The notes under the pieces were generated by a model. The model saw nothing but the letters and a program-made list of their open reading frames with translations, was not told where the DNA came from and made no database searches. Shown piece after piece: positions 23,279 through 34,940 of a stretch of DNA of 64,000 nucleotides. Positions within the stretch are counted from its first letter, which is position 1, and each line of letters begins with the position of its first letter. The DNA is from Gracilaria gracilis (Eukaryota > Rhodophyta > Florideophyceae > Gracilariales > Gracilariaceae). Both the position numbers and the translations under genes were made by a program. The stretch covers positions 496,001-560,000 of the forward strand of contig JARGSG010000017.1 in NCBI GenBank assembly GCA_030374805.1, written 5' to 3'.

Positions 23279-24720
23279 CTGGGGTGGTGCCATGTTACCG
23301 GAGTCTGATTTCATTCGGCAGCTCAACGCTATATCTCCATTACCACTGTAGATATCTCCAAACTTCGACTGCGAACTTAAATAGCCTGCTGCACTAATTT
23401 AAAGAAACTACTCTGCGTATTGGAATGCTCATTTGTCGTCCATCTCGCCAAAAGTCATTGGAAATAGGTTCATCACCTTGTCCCTTATGTCTTCATTATT
23501 TGCGCCCAAACTTTTCTGTTCTTAAACCTGTTTTTGGCGCAATGTAGTGCTTAATGGACAGAGAGAACATATCCCACGGTTATCGAAGTCAGTGGGGGTG
23601 TTCGTACAACATTTTGCTTTGCGCAACGTTTTTCCACACCTGAACAAAACATCTTACGTTTATGGTTTGGACCAATACTGGACTGTTTCAACCAGCACTC
23701 GGAAAGAATAAGCACCTATACTGCTGAATAGGACTTATCTTTTCCAGTTTTTTGGATTTTAGCTGTTGCTGCTTTCGAATTATTTTTAGCTTTTTATAAT
23801 CTTGCCACCGGATATGGGAGTCAGTTGTAGTAAGTTTGCAATTTTCAGGAGGCTGAGGGTCTACTTTTTGGTTTAATTACTGCGTTGGACGTAATTGATG
23901 TTTGGGAGTAGCTTTGCACTGTTTCATACTGCGAATCTGAGTTGCACAATCTCAGTTTACAGAGATAACCTGCAGTCTTGAAAACAAGCTGGTCGGTGTG
24001 ATCAGCGGTACTTCCAGGCGCGAGGTAGGCACGGATGAAAGATGAGATAAGAAGGGAAGAGAGTGAGTGTGGGAGGGGCGGACAGAGCGCAGGAATGGCT
24101 AGAAGTACGGTGTCTCGTGACTTTTGGCGCAAAGGATACACCGCTTGCATTCATTGGCTACTGGGCATCTTTTTTCCTGATAAAAACCGCGAAGAATCAG
24201 ATTGCGCCGACGCTAAAAGTATCTCGAAACCGAGCACGGATTGAGACACTTTTTGCTTCGGCGCTATTATTATAGCGCTGAAAAGGGCGTTTTGAGACGG
24301 TATAGATTTGCCACTGCTGTTAATTCTGTCTCAAAAACACAAAATAGGGGCACAATAGAAATGATCTCAGATACTCCGCTTTTGTTTGAATGTATGATGT
24401 TTCTAAGAGCTAAACGTATCTACGATTTTGGAAAATTCTTTACTGCAGAAAGCATTTTTGATCATGAGGAAAAAGAATGCTAAGCATTCGAGGGACTGAA
24501 TGATGGCTTGGAGAGCGTGCCACCTGTTTCGATTAATATCGCAACTGGTACAGTATTAAGCGACTTTGCAAGTCAATTGGTTGATTGTAAGTAATGCAAC
24601 CACTCAGTTGTTTTGCTTCCACCCCTGCTAGAGAAATAATCAGTAGAAGCCATTGTACGCTCCCGCCTGAAAGTATAAGGCTGTCAAATAATAAAGAACT
24701 ATGCTAAAGCGTGGCTGTTG
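23279..24720. other. No gene recognised between element B and Tc1 relic
   Basis: Only short frames are present. A plus-strand stretch at 24300-24600 reads through mainly as one frame with a stop at 24481 (ISDTPLLFECMMFLRAKR) and could be a transposon remnant, but no family is recognisable. Confidence 0.3.
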
Positions 24721-24789
24721 CCAAAAATACAGTTGACCACCAAACAAAGCACATAGAAAAACATAAAAGAACCCATCCAGCAAGGTCAA

Positions 24790-25894
24790 CCTTACGTTAC
24801 AGTGCTGTTGGGAACAAGAGTTCTTCTACACAGTCGCTTTTAATTATAAGGCGTTTCTGCCACCGTGCCTCGCCATCAACCGCAATAGCTTTAATACGGA
24901 GTTGCACCCCCTCTGTGTTCCAAATCTTCAATAGCACGACTGTGAATCTACGAAATAACTGACGAAACCAGTTCTGTTGGCAGTGAATGCCATATAAACT
25001 GCACACAACTTGTGAGCTCCATTTCATTCTAAAACTGCCAACTTGCAGCGTAAAACTGCCTGGCCTTCCACCTGCAGATGTTTCCGATAGAATTTAAATC
25101 CGGCGAACGAGACGGCAAGTCCATCAAACGCACATAACTGCTTCAAAACCAGTCCTTTGCTTCGTGAATGACATGTATCGGAGCATTTTACTGCTGATGA
25201 ACACACGCCGAAGGCATCTTGTTCTCTGCAAAATGTAGAAGAACATCTTTCATAATCTTCAACAAACTCTTTAGAGTCTGTCTTTCCTTCATCAGCACCA
25301 GTTTGGTATTACCGTGCACAGAATTTTCACCCCAAACTCTGATTCCACCACCTTCATTCTGCTGCCGAGAAAGCACAAATTCCTACTTTTGGAGGTCATT
25401 TCACTTGTACTGTAGTCCATCCGGAACGTCCAAGTTGAAACGCTCTTCATCAGAGAACACCACAAGACCCATTTTTCTTGCCCCATTGAATATGTTGCTT
25501 CGTCCAATTGATTCTGTTGTAACCTTGTATATTGTATAGAGGAGAAAAAAGTGGCACACGCATGCATTTCTTAAACTGTAGATTGTTGCAGCATGAAAGA
25601 TAATGCTTTGTGCGTGAGACAGAAATGAAGAGCTTAAGCGTATCGCACAGTTAACCGGCAGTCATTGACGGGTTCGAAGTTGCCCTTGGAGGCTTTCGTT
25701 GATTTTTTTCTGGAAGCAGGCGCGGACGATCTTTTTTGCGGTTTGTGTTGTAGCAAAAAGCGTTGTTGGCAAAGTTTTGTATCACGCAGCAACTGCGTTT
25801 TAACCTCTTGGCGATGAAGGAAACGGACAACTTTTGACTCTTGTAAGCAGTAATCACGCATTGTTTGGTGTCAGAGAGTGCTTTTCCGCGAGGC
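24790..25894 (-). pseudogene. Tc1/mariner transposase relic
   Basis: The N-terminal helix-turn-helix starts at MPRGKALSDTKQ (about 25894) and continues SVSFIAKRLKRS, with a basic GRPR-like hinge region. This is the layout of Tc1-type transposases. The catalytic domain follows in several frames. VVFSDEERFNLDVPDG lies near 25450, GGGIRVWGENS near 25355, and NAPIHVIHEAKDWF, then LPSRSPDLNSIGNI, near 25170-25090. These correspond to the second Asp block and the SPDLNPIE motif. At least three frame changes and several stops make it inactive. Terminal inverted repeats were not identified. Confidence 0.8.
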
Positions 25895-26737
25895 ATTGTG
25901 CTCTGTGATACCTCGTGTGGTGATTCAAGGTTCGCATCTACCATGGGGTAGGCTCAAAATCTGAGCAGTTTTCTGCGACCATAATATTGCATAAGTCTCG
26001 CTTTTTCCAACGAATCCATGGCAATAGAGAAAAAGCTGGTATTGTTGGCTACCAAACAAGTCCAAAACGAGAAAAAAGGCGTACACAAGAAAGAAGATAG
26101 AGTTCTTTTACTGACGGAACCCAAACTAGGGTCAATTGAAGCAATGTGGACTCAATCTTGAACAGTATCATATCATAAAAGCGCTAGAATAACATATTTT
26201 GGTATACCAACCAGTCTCACCATCCAGCTCCACATGGGAGCCATTTTGACTTCAACAGCACTCACAGCCAGCCTAGACACCAGAATTGTTGTCATCAGCA
26301 TCCATGCTCGTGTTCTCAGGCAAAATATCTTGAACCTTTTCTGCGGCTTCGTGCGCGCTACACGGCGGCGTTCACTCAGCGGACGGGGAACAATGAATTT
26401 GTCACCGAAGCGCTCGTTACGACGCAAAGAACTTTGTATGATGCTGGTTTCGTTCGCCGCTTGACGCTGAGCGACAACGATACGCTCTGTGGCCTCTTTT
26501 GCGTCCTGCTTCTTCTTCGCCACCGCCTGACGTGCAGCCTGCTTTTCGGGTTGCTGTTTGATCAACTGATAAGCCTCGTAGCATGTTAGCACTACACCGT
26601 CACTGCTGTCAAGAAAACCATCGACCCCGGTCTTTGAAGTGCCAAGCAACTCCTTGAGCGTTTGTGCGCTCTTGTTTCACAACATTTCAATCATTTCATT
26701 GACACCCACACGCTCCATGTACTTATAGGCGCTACTA

Positions 26738-27223
26738 TGTAGTACAATGAGACCTCAATGGGTGGTGCCACGTGGGCCTACTTGTGCGCCTTGCTGGCTG
26801 CACTCCACCCAATTGGTATTCTTTAATTTCTAATTTCTAATTTCTAATTTCTAATCTAGTTTAGCTTAGCTTGGCTGGCTCATGACAGTAGGTCATAAGT
26901 GCAGCCGATGACGTCATGCTTGCATGGGAGATCGGCGTCGGTGCACCTTTTATATATTGTGGGGCACCTCGCCTTCCCACCTTGGGGATTGTAAAGTCAG
27001 GCACCATTTGGGCAGTAACTATACCATCTTGGTCACTTGCTACTCTATTAATATTCAGGTTTTACCGGGCGTCGATGTCTACCACCGTACACCTACATGG
27101 TCTAGACTACTTGCCCCGTTGTTTGCCCCTGCGGGTTTGAGATGCCCTACTACCATACTGGTTCTTTGTTTTTCTCCTTTAGCTTGAGCCCTCGCGCGCT
27201 CCCTCTACCAGGCGGACACCACA
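26738..27223 (-). repeat. LTR-like insertion in pogo copy 2
   Basis: In minus orientation it starts TGTGGTGTCC and ends CATTGTACTACA, almost the same end as the family A LTRs. It contains a TATA-like TTTATATATT near 26950 and interrupts the pogo coding frame. The flanking five bases (TACTA and CCTTA) do not match, so a clean solo-LTR insertion is not shown. Confidence 0.35.
26820..26860. repeat. Heptamer microsatellite (TAATTTC)n
   Basis: Five near-perfect tandem copies of a TTTCTAA-type heptamer occur inside the LTR-like insertion. Confidence 0.8.
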
Positions 27224-28124
27224 CCTTATCGGTATTTGTATGACATTTGAGGACGGTATTCACCAAATAGATGGTACTCGTCTAAAGGCCACAGACTGGT
27301 TTTCACGAAACCACTTCGAATGTTTTCACGCGTCATGGCCCTCTCGTAGGCCTCGGTAATTATCTTACTGACATCGAAGACATCAAGAGTTCTGTCTTAC
27401 AAAGGAAGCCCTGAAAGACAAAACGACTATAGCTCCCGAAACTGGGCTTTCATAACTGCAAACACCGATACGTCCAGCGGCTAAGTTGTAGCACTCTTAT
27501 GGGCCGGAAGCACGTACGCTTTCACCTTACTCGATCGAAACAGCTCACAAACGCGTAAAGAAATGTGACTGCGGTATCCGTCATACGTAAGAACCACAGG
27601 GCGACCGTTTGCACGAAGGTCCTGTGTCTCATGAACCAAATGCTTCGCGCATTCGAAAAAGTTGTTGGAATCCACACCAGCTTTCTCCGGTCTTACGGTC
27701 ACCAAAGACCCTCTTGGCAGGTCGGCAGCGTTTCCTCGGTACCCTCAGGCGTTTAGTGCGGAATTTGGAGCCTTTGTAGATGAACATCGGCTTAACAGCG
27801 GTACCCTCCGCTGACATGCAGGCTAGGCATGTAATGCGAGAGATGTTCTTGAAGTTCGCGCCCTGAATTTCTGGGATGTCGCCAACGGACGTACAATGCT
27901 TCTTTCTCGGCGCTTTCTTATCCTTATTTTCGATCGTGAATCCCGTCTCATCCAGATTGAAAAGACAGCGGGAGTCGATGTGGTTTTTGCGTAGAAGAAG
28001 ACCAAGACGAGCGAGATGAGTGGTCAACACTTCGTCGTTTGTCGCGATGAAACGCTTCGACTCCATGACAGACACTTTGTGGTAGAGAATCAAATTCTTA
28101 TGGCGTCTTTGAAATGAAAGAACA

Positions 28125-28414
28125 CCCTATGAACATCGAATCTGGCCGAAATATGGCCGAGATATGGCCGAAATGTGGCCGTTTAGCTCGAAAATCTGTG
28201 AGAACGTTTAAACTGCGAAGACAAACAAGTTTCATTTTTCTTCATATGGCCGAAATATGGCCGAGATGTGGCCGAGATATGGCCGAATGTTACACGTGTA
28301 AGCTAACAAAAATTCTCATTTTTACTAGTTACACATTCTCCCAAAATTTCGACTTAACGGCCATATTTCGGCCATATCTCGGCCATATTTTGGCCAGATT
28401 CGATGTTCATAGGG
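28125..28414. mobile_element. MITE copy 1 (GGCC-array family)
   Basis: The termini CCCTATGAACATCGAATCTG are perfect inverted repeats, and AACA flanks both sides. Next to each end lie arrays of an ATATGGCCGAG-type unit, roughly a dozen GGCC motifs in all, mirrored between the arms. The rest is AT-rich, so the whole element can fold into one long hairpin. It has no coding capacity. It lies inside the pogo copy 2 gene and matches the copy at 31738-32028 at about 93%. Confidence 0.85.
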
Positions 28415-28640
28415 AACAGCACCAGTCATCTCCAGGGCGGAGACTCTAAAACCTCAGTTTCTGCTGGCGTTCCAGAGGGAACGACTGCGTAAGAAACTGT
28501 TAAAAACCTCTTTGAGGTCATCCCGTGTCATGAATGTCTCCGATTGAGAGTGGTGGTTGATGAACTTTACGGAGTGGTTTTCGTCTGTATCCGTTACGGC
28601 ATATCGCTTGCTACGAGCTGGTTTATTGATGAGGTTCAGA

Positions 28641-30870
28641 CGGTGAACTTAGTAGTGACTTGATGAAACCGGAAGTTGGTACTTTCGGCTTGCCTTTTGA
28701 TAAGAAAGACGCCCGTCGATAATTGCGTTTATGGCTTGACGCATTTCTTAAGACACCCTAGCTCGTCTAGATATCACAAGGTAACAGTTATTAGAGCGCT
28801 TATAGACAAGGCTGCACTTTTTGCACAAGTGAGAAGGCTTAAGAGCTTGTGTTTATTTGCCTTGTGATGGCATTGTTGAAGGACACCAAATAGATGATTT
28901 GAATGCTGTAAGAAGAACAATTAATGAAAGAACGGCAACGGGCTGTGGGGTAGGCAAAGACTGTGGTGTTCATAAATGGAGTTGAAGCGCTTTATATGTG
29001 CTTTTCTACAAGGAGGTTTACTGCGTTTAATGTAAAGTATTTCTGCTTTGTGGTGTCATAGAGCTACGCCGCTTCTTATATGTTGTTCAAAATGTCTTTT
29101 CTGCTTATCAAGGTTTTCAATTGGAGGAATAGCGTTTACGGGGGACTCTTTGGTGACTTCTTCTATCATCTTCTGTGAGAGAAATATTGTGACGGAGTGG
29201 TGACAGTACGCAGCAGCGGCAAACTAAAGAGCGTCAGCAACGATGAAGGAGGGTTCCAACAAGAGCTTGGATTATAGGAAGAGGGATGGTAGACTTCTGC
29301 GTATGGTGCGTTCACTGGTTTATTCATTTCTATAATCTTGGTTGCTGAGTTAATGTCGACTGTTGATTCTGTCCGATCAATGGGAGTCAGGAAGTGTTTC
29401 TAGGCATTCTAAACTACGAAAGAGTACTTTTTATTTTCGGTGGGTGAGTGTCTTCATTACGGGGTCAAAGTTGAACATCGAGAAAGAGATCGATTTTCAG
29501 TGTTCCTGCACATGAAATCGCCATTTTTTGGTATTCAATATTGAGGCCATTTTGTTCATGGTTGACCCTACCCCACAGTACCACTTGGCGCATGGGGAGA
29601 GCTTGAAGGAGCCCTTCGGGCGGCTTGGTTTATACTTATAAGCGCCTTGTGGAACTTGCTTCTGTAATAGGAGGAGTTGCGTTTTGTATTTGGCGCCAAG
29701 AGAAGGCTCCGTTATGTTTTTGGGCACGGCCAACACGGTAGTGGGGTCCGTTTGGGAATATATTTTCTACTTGTAATAGTGAGCGCTTCCTGAGAACACA
29801 AAAATCAAAGTGTGTGCGCACATTTTGACAGTTGTGTCTGTACAAAGCCTGATATGCGCATACATAAACGGTCGAAATAAACTTGTCTCGTGCCTGAGCG
29901 AGGTTGATTGTGTGCGTGCACAAACGGGTTTTTGCGGGCCAAATCAGGCACGTCCCCGCCGCCGCCTGTTTCTGGCTTTTCCACACCTTTTTCTCCACCC
30001 TACAGCCACACAAACCTTCCTGCTCCCGTCGTAGCAGTCTCTTACCACATTGCCGCTACCAAATCGCCGCACACCACATCACTGCCGTTCTTTCCAGCCT
30101 TCTCAAAGCTGCCGCCGCGCAAGACACTCATTAGCGCCTCCTCCGGAAACTTTTGACTGCTTCTGAGGCCTACGCAGCGGCAGCTGACAAAGTGCAATTC
30201 AGGGTGTCCACACACGGTTTCATATTACATAAACAAACGGAAAGTGCATAACGCAATGACAGCAGTATTTGCAGCTTTACTTCTGCGTTTTTTCTCCAGC
30301 ACAGCCTACCCTGCGCACGTAGTTCCAACCGCCGTCTGCACTAATTTTTTTCCTGCACCGGATTGCTCGCAATTTGCAAGACAAGACGGGCCTTGGCGGT
30401 GGATTGTGTTGAGCAGAAGAGAGCTACGCGGCTCCGAGTGACTCAAAAACTTTCGTTTACGTCGTCGACCATTCTAAGCCTCATCCGTAGTCGCTTTTGT
30501 ACCGTGTGCTGGGGCCGTCGTGCGCGCTCTCCGTGGTCAGTAGCTCGTACTACCTTCCTCGGGCGGGTATTTTGGTGCTGTATTTTGTTTACCAGAAAGA
30601 AACAGAAAGCTGATGGCTTTATTTTAAACACAAATCTAGCCTAATGACAGCCCATGGGTTGCTGAAGATCCTGAAAGGAGGTGAGCTACAACGGACACAT
30701 TATGCGACGACGGCGGTCGATCATATTCACTCTCCTCTAGACCTGCATTTTCGGCAAAAAGCAGCTCAATGTGGTGCACCGATCTCGCTTAGAACCAAGA
30801 GTTACGAACGCAGTGCTGGCTCTCAACGATCGTTTTTCTCTAGTGTGCTTATCGAATACACCTCGTGCTC
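28641..30870. other. 2.2-kb stretch without recognisable gene
   Basis: Only short frames are seen, the longest being minus 30013-29636 and minus 29736-29497. None has family motifs. The composition is ordinary. It probably consists of old transposon remains between the two pogo copies. Confidence 0.3.
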
Positions 30871-30873
30871 TTC

Positions 30874-33229
30874 TTAGGCGTCCGAATTTGTACTTTGCAG
30901 CTGAAGCAAACCATTTGCTGCCTCAGAGTTGTCCTTGTTCCAAGGCTTGATATCATCATTGGAATCATTCACAAAGGTGTTCTCGACCATCTTCTTTTTA
31001 ACCAACGTTTCAGTGTTCCTCGAGATGCCACAATTGCTTTGATTCTCTTTACCGGTCTCGAACCCTGCACGATCCACAGCGATGAGAGCATTTGTATCAT
31101 TAGTACAGTACTGTTGCTGGTTTTCGTCACGAACAGTTAGCGGCACCGGACTCTCTGATGCTTCCCATCTGTTCGTGACCGTTCGTTCGGCGCTGATGTT
31201 TTTGTGGCGTTGAGCAATGCGCTCTGTCTTCGCTTTGCGCTTTGCATCGGCTTCTTTCTTTTTGTTCTCTCTTTCTTTGGCGAGCTTCTGCTTCTTGACC
31301 GCAGTTTCCATCTGCTTACGCTCTCTCTCATCGGTTGCCTTCCTTTTCTCTAACAGCTTGTTCTTCCTTTTTTTGTTGCTTCTGCTCTGCGGCTTGTTGC
31401 CTACGCAAAGCATTCTCCTCTTTCTCTCTGGCTTTGCGTTTCTTTTCTTTGGCTTGTTCATCTTGAGCTTCCTGGCGCCTTTTGATCAGCTCACCATGAG
31501 TGAGATAAACTGCTGGCATTCCGCGAGATATGGTGGTCCTATCGTGAAAGTCGGGCGGATTCTTCCAAACCTTCAACTTGGTCACTGTACGCTTCTCAAG
31601 AATGTAATTGACTCTCGCGTTCCCGGCGGTAATGATGTTCTCCAGTCTGTCCATTTTGAACGTTATGTCACCTTTCTGCCGAACGACCTTCAGCATTTCT
31701 TTCCATTGGTTCTGCAGCTCAATGCGAAGAGAGCGTCCCCTATGAACATCAAATCTGGCCAAAATATGGCCGAGATATGGCCGAAATGTGGCCGTTTAGC
31801 TCGAAAATTTGTAAGAACGTTTAACCAGCGAAGACAAACAAGTTTCATTTTTCTTCATATGGCCGAAATATGGCCGATATGTGGCCCAAATATGGCCGAA
31901 TGTTACACGTGTAAGCTAACAAAAACTCTTATTTTCATTAGTTACACATTCTCCCAAAATTTCGACTTAAACGGCCACATTTCGGCCATAGTTCGGCCAT
32001 ATTTTGGCCAGATTCGATGTTCATAGGGGTCGTTGGGCTTCGGATTCTGGTGTCTTCACGCCAGTCCACTTCTCCTCTGCCCACCTTAAGAACCTAAAAT
32101 CCATGGGCCAAATACCGACAGCCTCAAATGCTTTCCTCACAACATCTGGAGTTAGAGCTCTGAACCCAGCAACACCGAGCTTGAGCTTGGTTCCCATTTC
32201 ACCAAAATCTAGAAATGACATCTTTCCCAACGCCTCGAAAGTTCTGCGAATAGCAGCTTTGAACTGCTTGTTGATCGATTGATCACAAGCCTGAAGGAAG
32301 TGTGAAGTGTTTGCGGGGGTCTGAATGACTTCAATGTTCGCCGCTTTTGCCTTTGAGAGCCATATGTGACCATTTCTTGATTTGTGACCATCGACCAAGA
32401 GCAGCATCTTCTTCTCATTCGTATACTGGGGTGCATGCTTTTTGATGTGGTCAATTACGGAGGGGATAAGCTCCTTCGTCATGGACCCATTCTCGCTGCC
32501 GACTGCGAAAGCGTCACCTGGAAACCAATTCTTCATTGCCAACCAGTGTGGAACCCCGGCTCCGTCCTTAAAGTGTTCCGGAGAGAGATTGTTGTACCAG
32601 CGTTCCATATTGTTCGAGCCTGCAAATATGAAGAAGGGTGGAAGAACATCTCCGGCCGCGGAGGAAATCACGACAGCAGTCAAACGCCTTCCATGAGAGT
32701 CACAGCTTATCTTTTGGCCACTGTGATTTGTTTCTGCAGAAACGAAACCTTTCTGCGTTTCTGTCATGTTTATGGTGACTTGTGTTTCGTCCATATTCCA
32801 TATGCATCGTGGATCATCAAGAATTCCAGAATTTTCTTTCTCACAAACTTTGAGAGCCTGGACCAAGGTTTTGACGTGAACCGGGTTACCTGCCGCTATC
32901 TTGGCGCCCTCACGGGACTCCATCTTGCGAAATGTTATGTCTCTGTGACGAGAGCGAAAGCCGCGAACCCAATCGTCATTTGGGTACTCGTTTGGGAATC
33001 CTTGACGCCCATCAAGTGCAATTTCTGCGGCGATTGACTTCAGTGTCTCTTTCGAAACTGGAAAGCCGTGACTTTCGCACACTTTCAGCCTCGCGACAAT
33101 TGATTGCTCTTCCAAGAATGTAAGGACTGGTTTGCGTCCACGCTTGAGCTCGTGCAGACATTGATCGTAGGAACGATTTTCTTTTTCTGCCAGTGTCAGT
33201 TCAGTTTTCAGTCTTCCTATGGTGCCCAT
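30874..33229 (-). mobile_element. pogo-like transposon copy 1, nearly intact transposase
   Basis: The minus-strand transposase begins at ATG 33229. Residues 30-110 form a CENP-B-type helix-turn-helix (GRKPVLTFLEEQSIVARL). The DDE_1 domain has Asp147 (WNMDETQV), Asp280 (LLVDGHKSRNG) and Asp316 (QACDQSINKQFK), the DDD triad of pogo/Tigger. The first 402 codons are open to the edge of a MITE at 31738-32028. Beyond the MITE the frame resumes in phase (RSLRIELQNQWKEML). A Lys/Glu-rich tail then carries one frame change near 31340-31460 and runs to 30874. An N-terminal psq domain is not visible. It is the least damaged transposase here. Confidence 0.85.
31738..32028. mobile_element. MITE copy 2 (GGCC-array family)
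   Basis: It has the same 20-bp termini and GGCC arrays as the copy at 28125-28414. The flanks share GAC (minus orientation), and removing the element plus one GAC leaves the pogo reading frame in phase. That fixes a 3-bp target duplication and shows the insertion is younger than the pogo copy. Confidence 0.9.
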
Positions 33230-33239
33230 GGACAGTCAT

Positions 33240-34930
33240 GTAGCTCTGTGAACAGCTCTATAAGACTGTTTTTCGTTTAGAAGGAACACTGCTTGAGTAC
33301 GTTTGGCGCGGGTGATTTGTTCTGCTGCTTCTTTTTTTTTTCGATTGATTGTTTGGCGTCGCATGGACGGAGTCACCATGATGTCGGTGGTGATTTAGAT
33401 GGGTGGTTTCTGATAGTGGCTGTCAATGTACTGGTCTTTTGTACTCCCTGGATAAAGAGAAGAGTGTCAAAACTCTGTAGAACCGTTGAATTACATTTAT
33501 CATACAAAGATAGATATAAAGCTGTTTACATGATGTGGTAGTCTTTGTAGTAAAATGGACGACAAGAAAGAGCTCCATTGGAACTTGAATTGTCTCCGAG
33601 CTATGGTAGGAGTCCAAGTGGAGACAGCGGAGTGCTTCAGGCGGAGGTTCAGGGTTATTGAGATCTACTGAGGCTTGGATCATCCGGCGAGGGTAAGTGC
33701 ACCACATTAGCCTTGTGCCCCACATTGCCCACCCCAGGAAGGTAGTCAAAGACTGACTTTGCCTTTTCAAAAAGTGACTCCTGTTGGGTTTTCTGTGACA
33801 TCTTGTTTGGGATGGACTCCATCTCCAAAATGTTGGGTCGCTATGTCCGCTGGAGATTGAAAGAACAGCGACATAAGCTTAAGGATTAGCAAGCAGGCGC
33901 GTCGCAGTCTCTTATTTCTTTCCTTGTTTTGAAATAAGCCCTCCATTGAAGATTTTGGCTTTGGTTGTTTTAACAGCGGTTGTCGTTCATCCTTATCTTA
34001 TTTCAAAAATAAGCCTCATTTTCCTTCGTTAAAAAGGCCTATTCTGTGGGCTGGATTTCAGGAGCACAAGGGCAGGAGGCGGTACACTTTTTACTGTAAT
34101 CTACGCAGTATATGCATTACATAAAATGTGTTTTCAGGAAGCGCTCAGTATCTAAATTATGGGGGGGTGTCTCATAATTTCGAGAGGGAGTGTAATACTT
34201 TTTTGTCCTAGCCCGAATTGTCTAGCACAACTACTGATTTGCAGTTGCTGGCTACGGTATAGAGGTGTTGGGGTCTTTAACAAACCCCCGCAAACGAGCA
34301 AATTAACGTACGTGTTTTGCAGAAGAGAGAGAAGTAATAAGTTATGACTCCGTGGCAAAGACCTCAATGACGAACAAAAACGGATTAACAATATAGGGAC
34401 TTGTTCGAAGAAGGACTTGATCTCTCCTCCTCATCGTTTTTACCCGGAGTCAGCACAGTAGGATCGCGATCTACTTTCGTATCTCTCTACAACGGTCAGT
34501 GCCCGACATCCCCCCATAACTGATATCTGAACTATACAGCGTACTCTTCACAAAATTACTGAATCTATCTACAACTTGTGACGTGGTTCGGAAAAGCCAA
34601 AATATCGAGAACAAAAAGCCGTCCATTGGAACTATCGCACTTCCTGGAAGAGCTGCATGGATAACTGTACAGACCTTGACCGTCGTCCTTTTCTTAGCAC
34701 TGAGAGAGCGCAGACGAGGTCTCTTCTCAATATACCCCATTCTATGAATGTACATTGACTTTCATTCCTTCGTTCATTTACACCAGGATGCAAATTGAAC
34801 TATATACGGGCACAAAACCGAAAGACCTTGGAACTTAAAAAGTGCTTGCCGGATCATTGTGCAGAGGTTGGTCCCTACCCGACAATGCACAAAGGATTCA
34901 CATTCAGCTCCTTCACTTGTTCTTCTCCAG
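33240..34930. other. Transposon/CLC boundary region, no gene recognised
   Basis: Only short frames occur. The 34205-34345 part is a diverged repeat of 49136-49290. The last 180 bases are the 3' flank of the CLC gene. Confidence 0.35.
34205..34345 (+). repeat. Dispersed repeat copy 1
   Basis: It shares about 70% over 140 bp with 49136-49290. Common blocks are CTACTGATTTG, GCTACGGT-TAGAG, GTTGGGGT, CATACCCCCGC-like, ACGTACG and AGAGAGAGA. The nature is unknown; it could be an end of an uncharacterised transposon. Confidence 0.45.
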
Positions 34931-34940
34931 CGACGAAGTA

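Larger units (their letters stand above)
26173..28640 (-). mobile_element. pogo-like transposon copy 2, decayed and twice interrupted
   Basis: On the minus strand an N-terminal piece (28640-28415) precedes a 290-bp MITE. The DDE_1 domain follows at 28093-27420 with FNLDETGF (first Asp), VVLTYDGYRSHI (second Asp) and PLDVSVFAVMKAQFREL (third Asp, pogo-type DDD), then GFVKTSLWPLDEYHL. About 500 bp of LTR-like sequence interrupts it (26738-27223). The Lys/Gln-rich tail resumes at 26733-26173 (YQLIKQQPEKQAARQAVA). Stops occur in the catalytic domain (just before PLDVS and after QFREL) and in the tail. It is related to copy 1 at 30874-33229. Confidence 0.75.

Noticed and set aside
28125-28414. GGCC-rich short repeats as a CRISPR-like or tandem array
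   Set aside because: The units are mirrored inside an inverted-repeat element with termini and target duplication. It is a MITE.
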